A stretch of 64,000 bases of DNA, taken from NCBI RefSeq assembly GCF_900184035.1, contig NZ_FXWP01000006.1:1-64000 (forward strand), written 5' to 3'. This document shows, piece after piece, positions 51,375 through 61,919 of the stretch (the stretch's first letter is position 1; every line of letters begins with the position of its first letter). The stretch is from Kosakonia pseudosacchari (GTDB lineage: Bacteria; Pseudomonadota; Gammaproteobacteria; Enterobacterales; Enterobacteriaceae). Under the pieces are notes generated by a model, which saw nothing but the letters and a program-made list of their open reading frames with translations, made no database searches and was not told where the DNA came from. Made by a program: the position numbers and the translations under genes.

Positions 51375-53201
51375 GTGGCACAGGCGGAAGTATTGAATCA
51401 GGAATCGCTGGCGAAACAGGTTCTGCAAGAGACCTTCGGCTACCAGCAATTCCGCCCGGGCCAGCAGGACATTATCGACACCGTGCTCAGTGGCCGCGAC
51501 TGTCTGGTGGTGATGCCAACCGGCGGCGGGAAATCCCTGTGCTACCAAATTCCGGCGCTGGTATTAGATGGCCTGACGGTGGTGGTTTCACCGCTCATTT
51601 CGCTGATGAAAGATCAGGTCGACCAACTGCTGGCAAACGGTGTCGCAGCGGCGTGCCTGAACTCTACCCAGAGCCGCGAACAGCAGTTTGAGGTGATCAA
51701 CGGCTGTCGCAACGGCCAGATTCGGTTGCTCTATATCGCCCCCGAGCGCCTGATGCTCGACAACTTCCTCGATCAACTGCGCCTGTGGAATCCGGTGTTG
51801 TTAGCCGTGGACGAAGCGCACTGTATTTCTCAGTGGGGTCATGATTTCCGTCCGGAATACGCCGCGCTGGGCCAGTTGCGCCAGATGCTGCCTTCCGTGC
51901 CGTTTATGGCGCTGACCGCCACCGCTGATGACACCACCCGCCGCGACATCGAACGTTTGCTGGGGCTTAACGATCCGCTGATTCAGGTCAGCAGCTTCGA
52001 CCGCCCGAACATCCGCTACATGCTGATGGAAAAATTTAAGCCGCTCGATCAGCTCCTGCGTTATGTGCAGGAGCAGCGCGGCAAGTGCGGCATCGTCTAT
52101 TGCAACAGTCGGGCGAAAGTGGAAGACACCGCCGCCCGTTTGCAAAGCCGCGGTTTTAGCGCGGCGGCCTACCATGCCGGGCTGGAAAATGAGGTGCGGG
52201 CGCGGGTGCAGGAACAGTTCCAGCGCGACGATCTCCAAATTGTCGTGGCGACGGTGGCGTTTGGTATGGGCATCAACAAGCCTAACGTGCGTTTCGTGGT
52301 GCATTTCGACATTCCGCGCAATATCGAATCGTATTATCAGGAGACTGGTCGCGCCGGGCGTGACGGCCTGCCTGCGGAAGCGATGCTGTTTTACGATCCG
52401 GCGGATATGGCGTGGCTGCGCCGCTGCCTGGAAGAGAAGCCCGCCGGGCCGCTGCAGGATATCGAGCGGCACAAGCTCAATGCGATGGGCGCGTTTGCCG
52501 AAGCGCAAACCTGCCGCCGTCTGGTGCTGCTGAACTACTTTGGCGAAGGTCGCCAGGAGCCCTGCGGTAACTGCGATATTTGCCTCGATCCGCCGCGCCA
52601 GTACGATGGTTTGCAGGACGCGCAAAAAGCGTTGTCGGCTATCTACCGCGTCAATCAGCGTTTCGGTATGGGCTATGTGGTGGAAGTGCTGCGCGGGGCG
52701 AACAACCAGCGTATCCGCGAGTTTGGCCACGACAAATTACCGGTATATGGCATTGGTCGCGAGCAAAGCCACGAACATTGGGTAAGCGTGATCCGCCAGT
52801 TGATTCACTTAGGTTTCGCCACGCAAAACATTGCTCAGCACTCGGCGTTGCAGCTCACCGAAGCGGCGCGCCCGCTACTGCGCGGTGAAGTCCCGCTGAT
52901 GCTGGCGGTGCCGCGTATGGTGGCGCTGAAACCGAAAGTGATGCAGAAAGCGGCGGTCGGCAATTACGACCGCAAGCTGTTCGCCAAGCTGCGCAAGTTG
53001 CGTAAAGCGATTGCCGATGAAGAGAATATTCCGCCTTACGTGGTGTTTAACGATGCGACGCTGATTGAAATGGCCGAACAGATGCCGCTCTCTCCCGGCG
53101 AAATGCTCAGCGTCAACGGTGTGGGGACGCGCAAACTTGAGCGCTTCGGCCAGGAGTTTATGGCGCTGATCCGCGCGCATGTCGACGGCGAAGAAGAGTA
53201 G
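51375..53201 (+). CDS. recQ: ATP-dependent DNA helicase RecQ
   Basis: 608 aa with a GTG start at 51375. Superfamily 2 helicase: Walker [16 protein letters not shown] box ([15 protein letters not shown]), motif [11 protein letters not shown], Cys zinc ligands in the segment ending [10 protein letters not shown], winged helix and C-terminal HRDC domain. It acts in RecF-pathway repair. The start lies just after the pldA terminator, so its promoter must overlap the end of pldA. Confidence 0.98.
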   Translation: MAQAEVLNQESLAKQVLQETFGYQQFRPGQQDIIDTVLSGRDCLVVMPTGGGKSLCYQIPALVLDGLTVVVSPLISLMKDQVDQLLANGVAAACLNSTQSREQQFEVINGCRNGQIRLLYIAPERLMLDNFLDQLRLWNPVLLAVDEAHCISQWGHDFRPEYAALGQLRQMLPSVPFMALTATADDTTRRDIERLLGLNDPLIQVSSFDRPNIRYMLMEKFKPLDQLLRYVQEQRGKCGIVYCNSRAKVEDTAARLQSRGFSAAAYHAGLENEVRARVQEQFQRDDLQIVVATVAFGMGINKPNVRFVVHFDIPRNIESYYQETGRAGRDGLPAEAMLFYDPADMAWLRRCLEEKPAGPLQDIERHKLNAMGAFAEAQTCRRLVLLNYFGEGRQEPCGNCDICLDPPRQYDGLQDAQKALSAIYRVNQRFGMGYVVEVLRGANNQRIREFGHDKLPVYGIGREQSHEHWVSVIRQLIHLGFATQNIAQHSALQLTEAARPLLRGEVPLMLAVPRMVALKPKVMQKAAVGNYDRKLFAKLRKLRKAIADEENIPPYVVFNDATLIEMAEQMPLSPGEMLSVNGVGTRKLERFGQEFMALIRAHVDGEEE

Positions 53202-53262
53202 TCAGCCTGCGAAAAAAATGGGAGGATGGTTTCCCCCTGAACTATTTTCCCGCGAGTTATCT

Positions 53263-53883
53263 ATGTTGATGTTATTTCTCACCGTGGCGCTGGTGCATAT
53301 CGTCGCACTGATGAGCCCCGGCCCCGATTTCTTCTTCGTTTCACAAACCGCTGTCAGCCGCTCGCGCAAAGAAGCGATGATGGGCGTGCTCGGTATCACC
53401 ACGGGTGTCATGATTTGGGCAGGCGTGGCGCTGCTCGGCCTGAACCTGATCCTCGCGAAAATGGCGTGGCTGCATAACATCATTATGGTCGGCGGTGGTC
53501 TCTATTTATGCTGGATGGGTTACCAGATGCTGCGCGGTGCGCTGAAAAAAGATCCGCAAAACGGCGACGCGCCGCAGGTTGAGCTGGCCGCCAGCGGGCG
53601 CAGCTTTATCAAAGGGTTACTGACTAATCTCGCCAACCCGAAAGCGATTATCTACTTCGGTTCTGTTTTCTCGCTGTTTGTTGGCGATAGCGTGAGCGCT
53701 GGCGCGCGCTGGGGAATTTTTATGCTGATTGCGGTGGAAACGTTCGCCTGGTTTACCGTGGTCGCGAGCCTGTTTGCCTTACCGCAAATCCGCCGGGGTT
53801 ATCAGCGTCTGGCGAAGTGGATTGATGGTTTTGCTGGCGCGCTGTTCGCCGGTTTTGGTATTCACCTGATTATTTCTCGCTAA
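53263..53883 (+). CDS. rhtC: Threonine efflux protein RhtC
   Basis: 206 aa from the ATG at 53263 (MLMLFLTVALVHIVAL), LysE/RhtB family, six membrane segments with the signature SPGPDFFFV. Upstream in-frame starts overlap the recQ end and are rejected. It exports threonine. Confidence 0.96.
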   Translation: MLMLFLTVALVHIVALMSPGPDFFFVSQTAVSRSRKEAMMGVLGITTGVMIWAGVALLGLNLILAKMAWLHNIIMVGGGLYLCWMGYQMLRGALKKDPQNGDAPQVELAASGRSFIKGLLTNLANPKAIIYFGSVFSLFVGDSVSAGARWGIFMLIAVETFAWFTVVASLFALPQIRRGYQRLAKWIDGFAGALFAGFGIHLIISR

Positions 53884-53891
53884 GCGATAAA

Positions 53892-53913
53892 AGCCGGATG
53901 CCGCTATCCGGCT
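53892..53913. terminator. rhtC-rhtB shared terminator
   Basis: AGCCGGAT (53892-53899) / ATCCGGCT (53906-53913) between converging genes; the minus strand continues TTTATCG. The GCCGGATG...ATCCGGC sequence resembles a REP half-unit. Confidence 0.65.
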
Positions 53914-53919
53914 CTCTTC

Positions 53920-54540
53920 TCAGGCGTGTCTTGCCGATGCCAGCAGCGCGCCAACCAGCATAAACAACGAACCAAACACTTTGTTCAGCGCTTTCATCTG
54001 ATGCGGGCCTTTAATCCATGTCGCAATGCGCTGCGCCAGCGTGGCGTAGCCAATCATCACAATGATATCCACCACAATAGTGGTTACGCCGAGCACCACG
54101 TACTGCATCACTTGCGGTTGATGCGGCACGATAAACTGCGGGAAGAGGGCGGCGAGAAACACAATGCTCTTCGGGTTGGTCAGGTTGACGAAGACGGCGC
54201 GTTTAAACAAACGCCCGCGCGATTGGGTTTTTGCCAGCGTATTGAGATCGATAGCGCCTGCGGCCCGCCACTGCTGGATGCCAAGCCAAATCAGGTAAGC
54301 CGCGCCTGCCCATTTCAGCACTTCAAAGGCCAGTACCGAACGCGAAAATAACGTGCCCAAACCGACACCAACCAGCACGATGTGAATGCCTAAGCCGGTT
54401 TGTAGCCCGGCAATGGACGCTGCCGCGCCGCGATAACCGTGGCTGATGGAGGTGGACATGGTGTTAATCGCGCCGGAGCCGGGGGAAAGGCTCAGAATTA
54501 AGGATGTCAGCAGGTAAGCGAACCACCATTCGAAGGTCAT
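53920..54540 (-). CDS. rhtB: Homoserine/homoserine-lactone efflux protein RhtB
   Basis: 206 aa LysE/RhtB family, six membrane segments, [16 protein letters not shown] signature near the N-terminus. It exports homoserine and its lactone. Converges on the paralogue rhtC and is divergent from pldB. Confidence 0.96.
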   Translation of the reverse strand: MTFEWWFAYLLTSLILSLSPGSGAINTMSTSISHGYRGAAASIAGLQTGLGIHIVLVGVGLGTLFSRSVLAFEVLKWAGAAYLIWLGIQQWRAAGAIDLNTLAKTQSRGRLFKRAVFVNLTNPKSIVFLAALFPQFIVPHQPQVMQYVVLGVTTIVVDIIVMIGYATLAQRIATWIKGPHQMKALNKVFGSLFMLVGALLASARHA

Positions 54541-54649
54541 GAGAATCTCCCTGGATGTCTGTTTTTATGCCACAATACGCTATTGTCAGTGGAATTTGCT
54601 ATTGGTCACAAAAAAACGATTTTACATGGCTAAAAGGGGCGAAATCCCA

Positions 54650-55642
54650 ATGTTTCGGCAAAAAATGGCATGGGAAACCAGAGAAAAAGCGTTCGCGGCT
54701 TTTACCATGGGACCGCTGATGGATTTCTGGCGTTCACGGGAAGAAGCGGTCTTTACCGGCGTGGACAATGTGCCGGTCAGTTTTGTCCGTTTTCGCGCGC
54801 AAAGTAACGATCGCGTGATTGTGATTTGCCCCGGCCGCATTGAAAGCTACGTAAAATACGCAGAGCTGGCGTATGACCTGTTCCACCTCGGTTATGACGT
54901 GCTCATTATCGATCATCGCGGCCAGGGGCGTTCCGGGCGCATGTTGCCGGACACGCATCGTGGTCATGTGGTCAATTTCAGTGATTATGTTGACGATCTG
55001 GCGGCATTCTGGGATCAGGAAGTGGCCAGCGGGCCGTGGCGCAAACGCTATATTCTTGCTCATTCGATGGGCGGCGCGATTTCCACTTTGTTCTTGCAGC
55101 GCTATCCGCAGGCCTGCGACGCGATTGCCCTGTGTGCGCCCATGTTTGGCATTATCATTCGCCTGCCGGAATGGATGGTGCGTCCGTTGCTGGACTGGGC
55201 CGAAAGCTACCCGAGTCTTCGTGACGGTTATGCCATTGGCACCGGGAGCTGGCGCCCGTTGCCGTTCGCGATAAACGTGTTAACCCACAGCCGCGAGCGC
55301 TATCGCCGTAATTTGCGTTTTTATGCCGATGAACCGCAGCTTCGCGTTGGCGGACCCACCTGGCACTGGGTCCGTGAAGGGATCCTTGCTGGCGAACACG
55401 CGCTGGCGGGGGCGGAAAAAGACGCCACGCCGACATTGATTATTCAGGCAGAAGAGGAGCACGTGGTCGATAACCGCATGCATCAACGCTTCTGTGAACG
55501 ACGCGCCGCAGCGGGCCACCCTTGTGAAGGGGGGAAACCGCTGGTCATACAAGGCGCGTACCATGAGATCCTTTTTGAAAAGGACGCTATGCGCTCGGTC
55601 GCGCTCAACGCCATTGTCGAATTCTTCGATCGGCATAACTGA
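54650..55642 (+). CDS. pldB: Lysophospholipase L2
   Basis: 330 aa from the ATG at 54650 (MFRQKMAWETREKAFAAF), preceded by GGGG. Alpha/beta hydrolase with nucleophile motif AHSMGGAIS and catalytic His in GAYHEILFE near the C-terminus. It is about 10 residues shorter at the C-terminus than E. coli PldB (340 aa as I recall). Earlier in-frame ATGs (54539, 54626) overlap the rhtB promoter. Confidence 0.94.
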   Translation: MFRQKMAWETREKAFAAFTMGPLMDFWRSREEAVFTGVDNVPVSFVRFRAQSNDRVIVICPGRIESYVKYAELAYDLFHLGYDVLIIDHRGQGRSGRMLPDTHRGHVVNFSDYVDDLAAFWDQEVASGPWRKRYILAHSMGGAISTLFLQRYPQACDAIALCAPMFGIIIRLPEWMVRPLLDWAESYPSLRDGYAIGTGSWRPLPFAINVLTHSRERYRRNLRFYADEPQLRVGGPTWHWVREGILAGEHALAGAEKDATPTLIIQAEEEHVVDNRMHQRFCERRAAAGHPCEGGKPLVIQGAYHEILFEKDAMRSVALNAIVEFFDRHN

Positions 55643-55667
55643 TGAATTATTGAGGTTAAATTTTCTT

Positions 55668-56468
55668 ATGTACCAGGTTGTTGCATCTGATTTAGATGGC
55701 ACATTGCTCTCCCCCGACCACACACTGTCGTCCTTTGCCAAAGAAACGTTAAAACTGCTTACCGCGCGCGGCGTCAACTTCGTCTTCGCCACCGGCCGCC
55801 ACCATGTGGATGTCGGGCAAATCCGTGACAATCTGGGCATTAAAGCCTACATGATCACCTCCAACGGTGCGCGGGTACACGACACCGATGGCAATCTGGT
55901 GTTCACCCATAACCTGGATCGCGATATCGCCACCGATCTTTTCGGCGTGGTGCATAACGAGCCGGATATCATTACCAACGTCTACCGCAACGATGAGTGG
56001 TTCATGAACCGCCACCGCCCGGATGAGATGCGTTTTTTTAAAGAAGCGGTGTTCCAGTATTCGCTGTATGAACCGGGTTTGCTTGAGCCGGAAGGGATCA
56101 GCAAAGTCTTCTTCAGCTGCGAAAGCCATGAAAAACTGCTGCCGCTGGAGCAGGCCATCAACGCTCGCTGGGGCGATCGCGTGAACGTCAGTTTCTCGAC
56201 TTTAACCTGCCTGGAAGTGATGGCGGGCGGCGTGTCGAAAGGGCATGCGCTGGAAGCGGTCGCGGGCGCGCTGGGTTATAGCCTGAAAGAGTGCATCGCC
56301 TTTGGTGACGGCATGAACGACGCGGAGATGCTGTCGATGGCGGGTAAAGGTTGCATTATGGGCAACGCTCACCAGCGTCTGAAAGAACTGCACCCGGAGC
56401 TGGAAGTGATTGGCACCAACGCCGATAACGCCGTACCGCATTACCTGCGTAAGCTGTTTCTCGAATAA
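55668..56468 (+). CDS. yigL: YigL, HAD-family sugar/pyridoxal phosphatase
   Basis: 266 aa from the ATG at 55668 (MYQVVASDLDGTLLSPDH), Cof-type HAD phosphatase with DLDGT nucleophile motif, cap C2 and GDGMNDAEML motif. In E. coli it dephosphorylates glucose-6-phosphate analogues and PLP, and is activated post-transcriptionally by the SgrS sRNA within the pldB-yigL mRNA. Here the same gene order is kept, 25 nt after pldB. Confidence 0.96.
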   Translation: MYQVVASDLDGTLLSPDHTLSSFAKETLKLLTARGVNFVFATGRHHVDVGQIRDNLGIKAYMITSNGARVHDTDGNLVFTHNLDRDIATDLFGVVHNEPDIITNVYRNDEWFMNRHRPDEMRFFKEAVFQYSLYEPGLLEPEGISKVFFSCESHEKLLPLEQAINARWGDRVNVSFSTLTCLEVMAGGVSKGHALEAVAGALGYSLKECIAFGDGMNDAEMLSMAGKGCIMGNAHQRLKELHPELEVIGTNADNAVPHYLRKLFLE

Positions 56469-56470
56469 GA

Positions 56471-56503
56471 TTGACGAGTGATTTTAAATTAACCACTCGT
56501 CAA
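56471..56503. repeat. Perfect 10-bp inverted repeat between yigL and yigM
   Basis: TTGACGAGTG (56471-56480) and CACTCGTCAA (56494-56503) with a 13-nt A/T-rich loop. No T run follows, so it could be a Rho-independent-like stop for yigL or an operator for yigM. Confidence 0.6.
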
Positions 56504-56572
56504 CTAAATACTCAAACCTTGCGCAACTGAGTTCGCTACAATGCCTGTCCACTCATCGGAGAGACATTCATT

Positions 56573-57472
56573 GTGGCGTTACTTATCATCACCACTATTT
56601 TGTGGGCTTTCTCTTTTAGCCTGATTGGCGAATACCTTGCGGGCCATGTCGACAGCTACTTCTCCGTGCTGATGCGCGTTGGGCTGGCGGCGCTGGTCTT
56701 TTTACCTTTTCTGCGCACGCGTGGGCATAACCTCAAGACCATTGGCCTGTACATGCTGGTGGGCGCGCTGCAACTGGGCATTATGTATCTGTTCAGCTTC
56801 CAGGCGTATCTCTACCTGACGGTGTCGGAATTCCTGCTGTTTACCGTTTTCACACCGCTGTATGTCACCCTGATTTACGATCTGCTCAGCAAGCGCGGGC
56901 TGCGCTGGAGCTACGCGCTGAGCGCCGGGCTGGCGGTGATTGGCGCGGCGATTATTCGCTACGACAAAGTGAGCGATCACTTCTGGATTGGCCTGATTCT
57001 GGTGCAACTGGCGAATATCAGCTTTGCTATCGGTATGGTCGGCTATAAACGCCTGATGGAGACGCGCCCGATGCCGCAACACAACGCGTTCGCCTGGTTT
57101 TATCTTGGCGCATTGGTGGTCGCCGTTGTGGCGTGGTTTGTGATGGGTAACCCGCAGAAGCTGCCGACCACGACTCTACAGTGGAGCGTGCTGGTGTGGC
57201 TGGGTGTGGTGGCATCCGGGCTGGGTTATTTTATGTGGAACTACGGCGCCACGCAGGTGGACGCCGGGACGCTCGGCATCATGAACAATGTGCACGTTCC
57301 CGCCGGGTTACTGGTTAACCTCGCGATTTGGCAGGAACAGCCGCACTGGCCGAGCTTTATTATTGGTGGTGCGGTGATAATGGCCTCGCTGTGGGTGCAT
57401 CGCCGTTGGGTCGCTCCGCGCTCCGCACAAACGGCAGATGGTCGCAAGCGTGGTTCCGCGCTGAGCGAATAA
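56573..57472 (+). CDS. yigM: YigM (BioP), biotin transporter, EamA family
   Basis: 299 aa with GTG start at 56573 and a GGAGAG site. Ten membrane segments, EamA/CEAA carrier family. E. coli YigM is the high-affinity biotin importer. Its last 113 bp overlap the 3' end of metR on the other strand. Confidence 0.94.
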   Translation: MALLIITTILWAFSFSLIGEYLAGHVDSYFSVLMRVGLAALVFLPFLRTRGHNLKTIGLYMLVGALQLGIMYLFSFQAYLYLTVSEFLLFTVFTPLYVTLIYDLLSKRGLRWSYALSAGLAVIGAAIIRYDKVSDHFWIGLILVQLANISFAIGMVGYKRLMETRPMPQHNAFAWFYLGALVVAVVAWFVMGNPQKLPTTTLQWSVLVWLGVVASGLGYFMWNYGATQVDAGTLGIMNNVHVPAGLLVNLAIWQEQPHWPSFIIGGAVIMASLWVHRRWVAPRSAQTADGRKRGSALSE

Positions 57473-58313
57473 ACGCTTCCGTTACCGGCTGACGCTGCTC
57501 GCCGTCGCGCACGGCGGCGTACAGCCGGCTCCACAATCCTTCGCCCAGGGTTTTGGTTACCACCAGGCCCTGGCGCTCAAAACTCTCCACCACCCAGTGC
57601 GGCAGTGCCGCAATGCCCATCCGCGCGGCAACCATTTGAATCAGCAGCAGCGTGTTATCCACACTTTTCAGCGACGGACTCACGCCCGCCGGTTGCAGGA
57701 AGTGACGCCAGATATCCAGGCGACTGCGCTGCACCGGGTAGATCAGCAGCGTTTCGCTGGCGATATCGTCCGGCGTGATCCGCGCTTTCGCCGCCAGCGG
57801 ATGATCCGGCGCCAGCACCAGCCGCACCTCAAAATCAAACATCGGTGAATAGTGCAGACCGCTGCGCGGCAGAATGTCGGAGGTCATCACCAGATCCAGC
57901 TCGCCCTGTTGCAGCGCAGGTTGCGGATCAAACGTGACGCCGGATTTGAAATCCATCTCCACTTGCGGCCAGTTCTGGCGGAAGTTCTCAAGCGCAGGCG
58001 TCAGCCACTGAATACAGCTATGACACTCAATAGCGATGCGCAGCGTGGCTTGCTGCGGCTCATTGCAGGCCTGCAGCGCGCGGCTAATCTGCGGCAGCAC
58101 CTGATTCGCCAGTTGCAGCAGAATTTCACCCTGCGGCGTAAAGCGCAGCGGCTGGCTTTTGCGCACAAAAAGACGGAAGCCAAGGCGCTGTTCCAGATCG
58201 CTGAACTGGTGGGAAAGCGCGGACTGCGTTTGATGCAGCGTTGCCGCCGCCGCCGCCAGCGACCCGCTGTTTCGTAACGCCTGTAGCGTTTTCAGGTGTT
58301 TAATTTCGATCAT
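57360..58313 (-). CDS. metR: MetR, LysR-type regulator of methionine genes
   Basis: 317 aa, N-terminal HTH ([20 protein letters not shown]) and C-terminal effector domain that binds homocysteine. It activates metE, which it faces across 235 bp, and metH. Its C-terminus (SPHHQ) differs from E. coli while the length is equal. Confidence 0.97.
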   Translation of the reverse strand: MIEIKHLKTLQALRNSGSLAAAAATLHQTQSALSHQFSDLEQRLGFRLFVRKSQPLRFTPQGEILLQLANQVLPQISRALQACNEPQQATLRIAIECHSCIQWLTPALENFRQNWPQVEMDFKSGVTFDPQPALQQGELDLVMTSDILPRSGLHYSPMFDFEVRLVLAPDHPLAAKARITPDDIASETLLIYPVQRSRLDIWRHFLQPAGVSPSLKSVDNTLLLIQMVAARMGIAALPHWVVESFERQGLVVTKTLGEGLWSRLYAAVRDGEQRQPVTEAFIRSARNHACDHLPFVRSAERPNGDAPTARPLSPHHQ

Positions 58314-58400
58314 GAAAGTCCTTCACTCCGGCATGAACATTTTGCGCTTGAGGAATATACAGTACCTACACAATATGGATGTGTAAACATCTGGACGTCT
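58313..58400. promoter_or_regulatory. metR-metE control sites (MetR, MetJ, promoter)
   Basis: MetR consensus TGAA-N5-TTCA occurs at 58313-58325, overlapping the metR start; a half-site TGAACATTTT follows at 58334. A metE promoter is TTGAGG (58348-58353), 17 bp, CAATAT (58371-58376). Tandem met boxes AAACATCT-GGACGTCT (58385-58400; 6/8 and 7/8 to AGACGTCT) for MetJ lie right behind. Confidence 0.75.
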
Positions 58401-58401
58401 A

Positions 58402-58526
58402 AAAATCCTGCGTCTTTCGAATTAATGGTGCGTTGGCTGCGCTCATTCACCCCAGTCACTTACTTCAGTAAGCTCCTGGGGATTCATGAACTTGCCGCCT
58501 TCCCTTAATCCGAAATCCTTTGGATT
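58402..58526. repeat. ERIC (IRU) repeat in the metE 5' leader
   Basis: Full ERIC core: TTGGCTGCGCTCATTCACCCC, AGTCACTTACTTCAGTAAG, CTCCTGGGGATTCA, TTGCCGCC. Arms TTTCGAATTAATGG and CCCTTAATCCGAAA pair 12 of 14; outer ends AATCC/GGATT. It lies between the inferred metE transcription start and the metE ATG. Confidence 0.88.
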
Positions 58527-58548
58527 AACCCAATTGAAGAGGCTCAAA

Positions 58549-60810
58549 ATGACAATTCTTAATCACACCCTCGGTTTCCCTCGCGTTGGCCTGCGTCGCG
58601 AGTTGAAAAAAGCGCAAGAGAGCTACTGGGCGGGTAACGCCACCCGTGAAGAGCTGCTGGCGGTAGGACGCGAGCTACGCGCCCGCCACTGGGAGCAGCA
58701 AAAAGCGGCAGGAATAGATCTGCTTCCGGTGGGCGATTTCGCCTGGTACGACCATGTTCTGACCACCAGCCTGCTGCTGGGCAATGTGCCGGCTCGTCAT
58801 CAGAACAACGACGGCTCCGTGGATATCGACACCCTGTTCCGCATTGGTCGTGGCCGCGCGCCAACCGGCGAACCGGCGGCAGCGGCGGAAATGACCAAAT
58901 GGTTCAACACCAACTACCACTACATGGTGCCGGAGTTCAGCAAAGGCCAGCAGTTCAAACTCACCTGGACCCAGTTGCTGGACGAAGTAGACGAAGCGCT
59001 GGCGCTCGGCCACAAGGTGAAACCTGTGCTGCTGGGCCCGGTCACTTACCTGTGGCTGGGTAAAGTGAAAGGGGAACAGTTTGATCGTTTAAGCCTGCTA
59101 AACGACATCCTGCCGGTTTACCAGCAGGTGCTGGGCGAGCTGGCAAAACGCGGTATCGAGTGGGTGCAAATCGACGAACCGGCGCTGGTGCTGGAGCTGC
59201 CGCAAGCCTGGCTGGATGCGTTTAAACCGGCTTACGACGCGCTTTCCGGCCAACTGAAATTGCTGCTAACCACCTATTTTGAAGGGGTGACGCCGAACCT
59301 TGATGTGATCACCGCGCTGCCGGTTCAGGGGCTGCACGTTGATTTGGTACACGGCAAGGACAACGTGGCCGAGTTGCACTCGCGTCTGCCTGCCGACTGG
59401 TTGCTCTCTGCCGGTCTGGTGAATGGCCGTAACGTCTGGCGTGCCGATCTCACCGAGAAATATGCGCAAATCAAAGAGGTGGTTGGTCAACGTCCGTTGT
59501 GGGTTGCCTCTTCTTGTTCTTTACTGCACAGCCCGATTGATCTGAGTGTTGAAACGCGACTGGATGCGGAAGTGAAGAGCTGGTTCGCCTTCGCACTACA
59601 AAAATGCCAGGAACTGGCGCTGCTGCGCGATGCGCTGAACAGCGGTAATACGGAAAAACTGGCGGAATGGAGCGCTCCGATTCAGGCGCGTCGCCACTCT
59701 ACGCGTGTTCACAACACGGCGGTAGCGCAGCGTCTGGCGGCGATCACCGCGCAGGACAGCCAGCGCAACAGCCCATACGCCGAGCGCGCAAAAGCCCAGC
59801 GCAAGCGCTTTAATCTGCCCGCCTGGCCGACCACCACTATCGGTTCCTTCCCGCAGACCACGGAAATTCGCGGCCTGCGCCTGGATTTCAAAAAAGGCCA
59901 TCTCGACGCGGGCAACTACCGCACCGGTATCGCTGAACATATCAAACAGGCGATTGCCGAGCAGGAACGTCTGGGCTTAGACGTGCTGGTGCATGGCGAA
60001 GCCGAACGTAATGACATGGTGGAGTACTTTGGTGAAAACCTCGACGGCTTCGTCTTTACGCAAAACGGCTGGGTGCAGAGCTACGGCTCCCGCTGCGTGA
60101 AACCGCCGGTGGTTATCGGCGACGTTAGTCGCCCGGAAGCGATTACCGTGGAGTGGGCGAAGTACGCGCAGTCGCTGACTGACAAACCGGTGAAAGGCAT
60201 GCTGACCGGCCCGGTGACCATTCTTTGCTGGTCATTCCCGCGTGAAGATGTGAGCCGCGAAACCATCGCCAAACAAATCGCGCTGGCATTGCGTGATGAA
60301 GTGGCAGATCTGGAAGCGGCGGGGATTGGCATTATCCAGATTGATGAACCAGCACTGCGTGAAGGCTTGCCGCTGCGTCGCAGCGACTGGGATGCCTATC
60401 TGGCGTGGGGTGTGGAAGCTTTCCGTATTAACGCGGCGGTAGCGAAAGATGACACGCAGATCCACACCCATATGTGTTACTGCGAGTTCAACGACATTAT
60501 GGATTCCATTGCCGCGCTGGATGCCGATGTGATTACCATTGAAACCTCGCGTTCGGATATGGAATTGCTGGAGTCGTTTGAAGAATTTGAGTACCCGAAC
60601 GAAATCGGCCCGGGTGTGTACGATATTCACTCGCCAAACGTACCGAGTGTTGAGTGGATCGAAGCGCTGCTGCAAAAAGCGGCGCAGCGCATCCCCGCAC
60701 AACGCTTGTGGGTGAACCCGGACTGCGGCCTGAAAACCCGCGGCTGGCCGGAAACCCGTAGCGCGCTGGCAAATATGGTGAAAGCCGCGCAGAACCTGCG
60801 TCAGCAGTAA
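58549..60810 (+). CDS. metE: Cobalamin-independent methionine synthase
   Basis: 753 aa from the ATG at 58549 ([19 protein letters not shown]), the E. coli length. Two barrel domains; zinc ligands in [11 protein letters not shown] (near residue 641) and the C-terminal NPDCGLKTR (near 726). It transfers the methyl group of 5-methyl-THF-polyglutamate to homocysteine. Upstream in-frame ATG at 58486 lies inside the ERIC element. Confidence 0.98.
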   Translation: MTILNHTLGFPRVGLRRELKKAQESYWAGNATREELLAVGRELRARHWEQQKAAGIDLLPVGDFAWYDHVLTTSLLLGNVPARHQNNDGSVDIDTLFRIGRGRAPTGEPAAAAEMTKWFNTNYHYMVPEFSKGQQFKLTWTQLLDEVDEALALGHKVKPVLLGPVTYLWLGKVKGEQFDRLSLLNDILPVYQQVLGELAKRGIEWVQIDEPALVLELPQAWLDAFKPAYDALSGQLKLLLTTYFEGVTPNLDVITALPVQGLHVDLVHGKDNVAELHSRLPADWLLSAGLVNGRNVWRADLTEKYAQIKEVVGQRPLWVASSCSLLHSPIDLSVETRLDAEVKSWFAFALQKCQELALLRDALNSGNTEKLAEWSAPIQARRHSTRVHNTAVAQRLAAITAQDSQRNSPYAERAKAQRKRFNLPAWPTTTIGSFPQTTEIRGLRLDFKKGHLDAGNYRTGIAEHIKQAIAEQERLGLDVLVHGEAERNDMVEYFGENLDGFVFTQNGWVQSYGSRCVKPPVVIGDVSRPEAITVEWAKYAQSLTDKPVKGMLTGPVTILCWSFPREDVSRETIAKQIALALRDEVADLEAAGIGIIQIDEPALREGLPLRRSDWDAYLAWGVEAFRINAAVAKDDTQIHTHMCYCEFNDIMDSIAALDADVITIETSRSDMELLESFEEFEYPNEIGPGVYDIHSPNVPSVEWIEALLQKAAQRIPAQRLWVNPDCGLKTRGWPETRSALANMVKAAQNLRQQ

Positions 60811-60818
60811 GCCTTACC

Positions 60819-60846
60819 GCGCCGTCCGGTGTGAAACCGGCGGCGC
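60819..60846. repeat. GC-rich inverted repeat between metE and dlhH
   Basis: GCGCCG-T-CCGGT, loop GTGAA, ACCGG-CGGCGC: 11 bp of stem with one bulged base. On neither strand is it followed by a T tract, but A6 on the plus strand follows it. REP-like; may shield both 3' ends. Confidence 0.5.
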
Positions 60847-60853
60847 AAAAAAC

Positions 60854-61660
60854 TTACTTTTTAACGTACTGCGCAAACCATGCCAGCATCCGCTGCCAGC
60901 CATCGGCGGCGGATTCTGCGTGATAGCTTGGGCGGTAGTCCGCATTAAATGCGTGACCCGCTTCGGGGTAGACGATGATTTCAGCTTTGGCGTTCGCGGC
61001 TCTGAGCGCCTGGCGCATGGTTTCCACGCTCTCCAGCGGAATGCCGGTATCCTGTGCGCCATATAAACCGAGCACTGGCGCGGTAAGTTCAGTGGCGATA
61101 TCCACCGGGTGACGCGGAGAATTGAGCGATTTCTCCCCCACCAGCTTGCCATACCAGGCGACGGCGGCTTTCAACTGCGGATTGTGCGCGGCATACAGCC
61201 AGGCGATGCGTCCGCCCCAGCAAAAACCGGTTACTAACAGCTGATGCGCGTTCCCGCCGTTGCGCGCTGCCCAACTGGCGACATGATCCAGGTCGGCAAG
61301 CACTTGCGCGTCCGGTACTTTGCTTACCAGGCCGCTTAGCAGGGTTTGAATATCGGCGAAATCATTTGGATCGCCCTGGCGGAAATAGAGCTCCGGCGCG
61401 ATGGCGAGATAACCTTCCAGTGCCAGACGGCGGCACAGATCGCGAATATGCTCATGCACGCCGAAAATTTCCTGCACCACAATGACAATCGGCAATGGGC
61501 CTTCGGCATTTTTCGGTCGGGCGTGAAAAGCGGGCATATTTTCGCCCTGTGTCGGAATAGACGTTTCGCCTGCGATTAAGGCGTCTTCCGGCGTGTGAAC
61601 AACGGTTGAAGCAAGAGGTGAAGCCGCAGGTGCAAAGCCTGGTGTGTTGTTGGTTGTCAT
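60854..61660 (-). CDS. dlhH: Dienelactone hydrolase family protein (YsgA)
   Basis: 268 aa from the ATG at 61660 (MTTNNTPGFAPAASPLAS), with GGAG 6 nt upstream; an in-frame ATG 12 nt earlier contains that site. Alpha/beta hydrolase with Cys nucleophile in GFCWGGR and His in AGHAFNADYRPSY. The true substrate in enterics is unknown. Converges on metE and is divergent from udp. Confidence 0.94.
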   Translation of the reverse strand: MTTNNTPGFAPAASPLASTVVHTPEDALIAGETSIPTQGENMPAFHARPKNAEGPLPIVIVVQEIFGVHEHIRDLCRRLALEGYLAIAPELYFRQGDPNDFADIQTLLSGLVSKVPDAQVLADLDHVASWAARNGGNAHQLLVTGFCWGGRIAWLYAAHNPQLKAAVAWYGKLVGEKSLNSPRHPVDIATELTAPVLGLYGAQDTGIPLESVETMRQALRAANAKAEIIVYPEAGHAFNADYRPSYHAESAADGWQRMLAWFAQYVKK

Positions 61661-61779
61661 GGCATTCTCCATACCTTTTTTAGCGCTTCAATAACTATAG
61701 ACGGGAAGACCTGCCGCGCGCGCAAATCACCGTGCCGTAGACTATCTTTGCTGCTGAGTTGTGGGATGTGTCGTGTTAA

Positions 61780-61881
61780 TGTGATGTAAATCACTAATTT
61801 ATGGAAATGAAATGCAATCAGTTTTATTCATGGTGATATCAGTCACGAAATTATGTCCGTGCCTTCTGTAAAGTATCTTTT
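61780..61881 (+). promoter_or_regulatory. udp promoter with two CRP sites
   Basis: TGTGA-TGTAAA-TCACT at 61780-61795 and GGTGA-TATCAG-TCACG at 61832-61847, centres 52 bp apart. The -10 TAAAGT at 61869-61874 places the second site near -41.5 (class II). The spacing is suited to CytR binding between two CRP dimers, known at E. coli udp. Confidence 0.8.
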
Positions 61882-61919
61882 TGCCTCTACTGATAAAACC
61901 GACCACAGAGGAGTCTGTT

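Noticed and set aside
51801-52730. 309-aa minus-strand open frame opposite recQ
   Set aside because: Complete overlap with conserved RecQ motifs; low-complexity His/Arg/Leu composition; no ribosome site or family.
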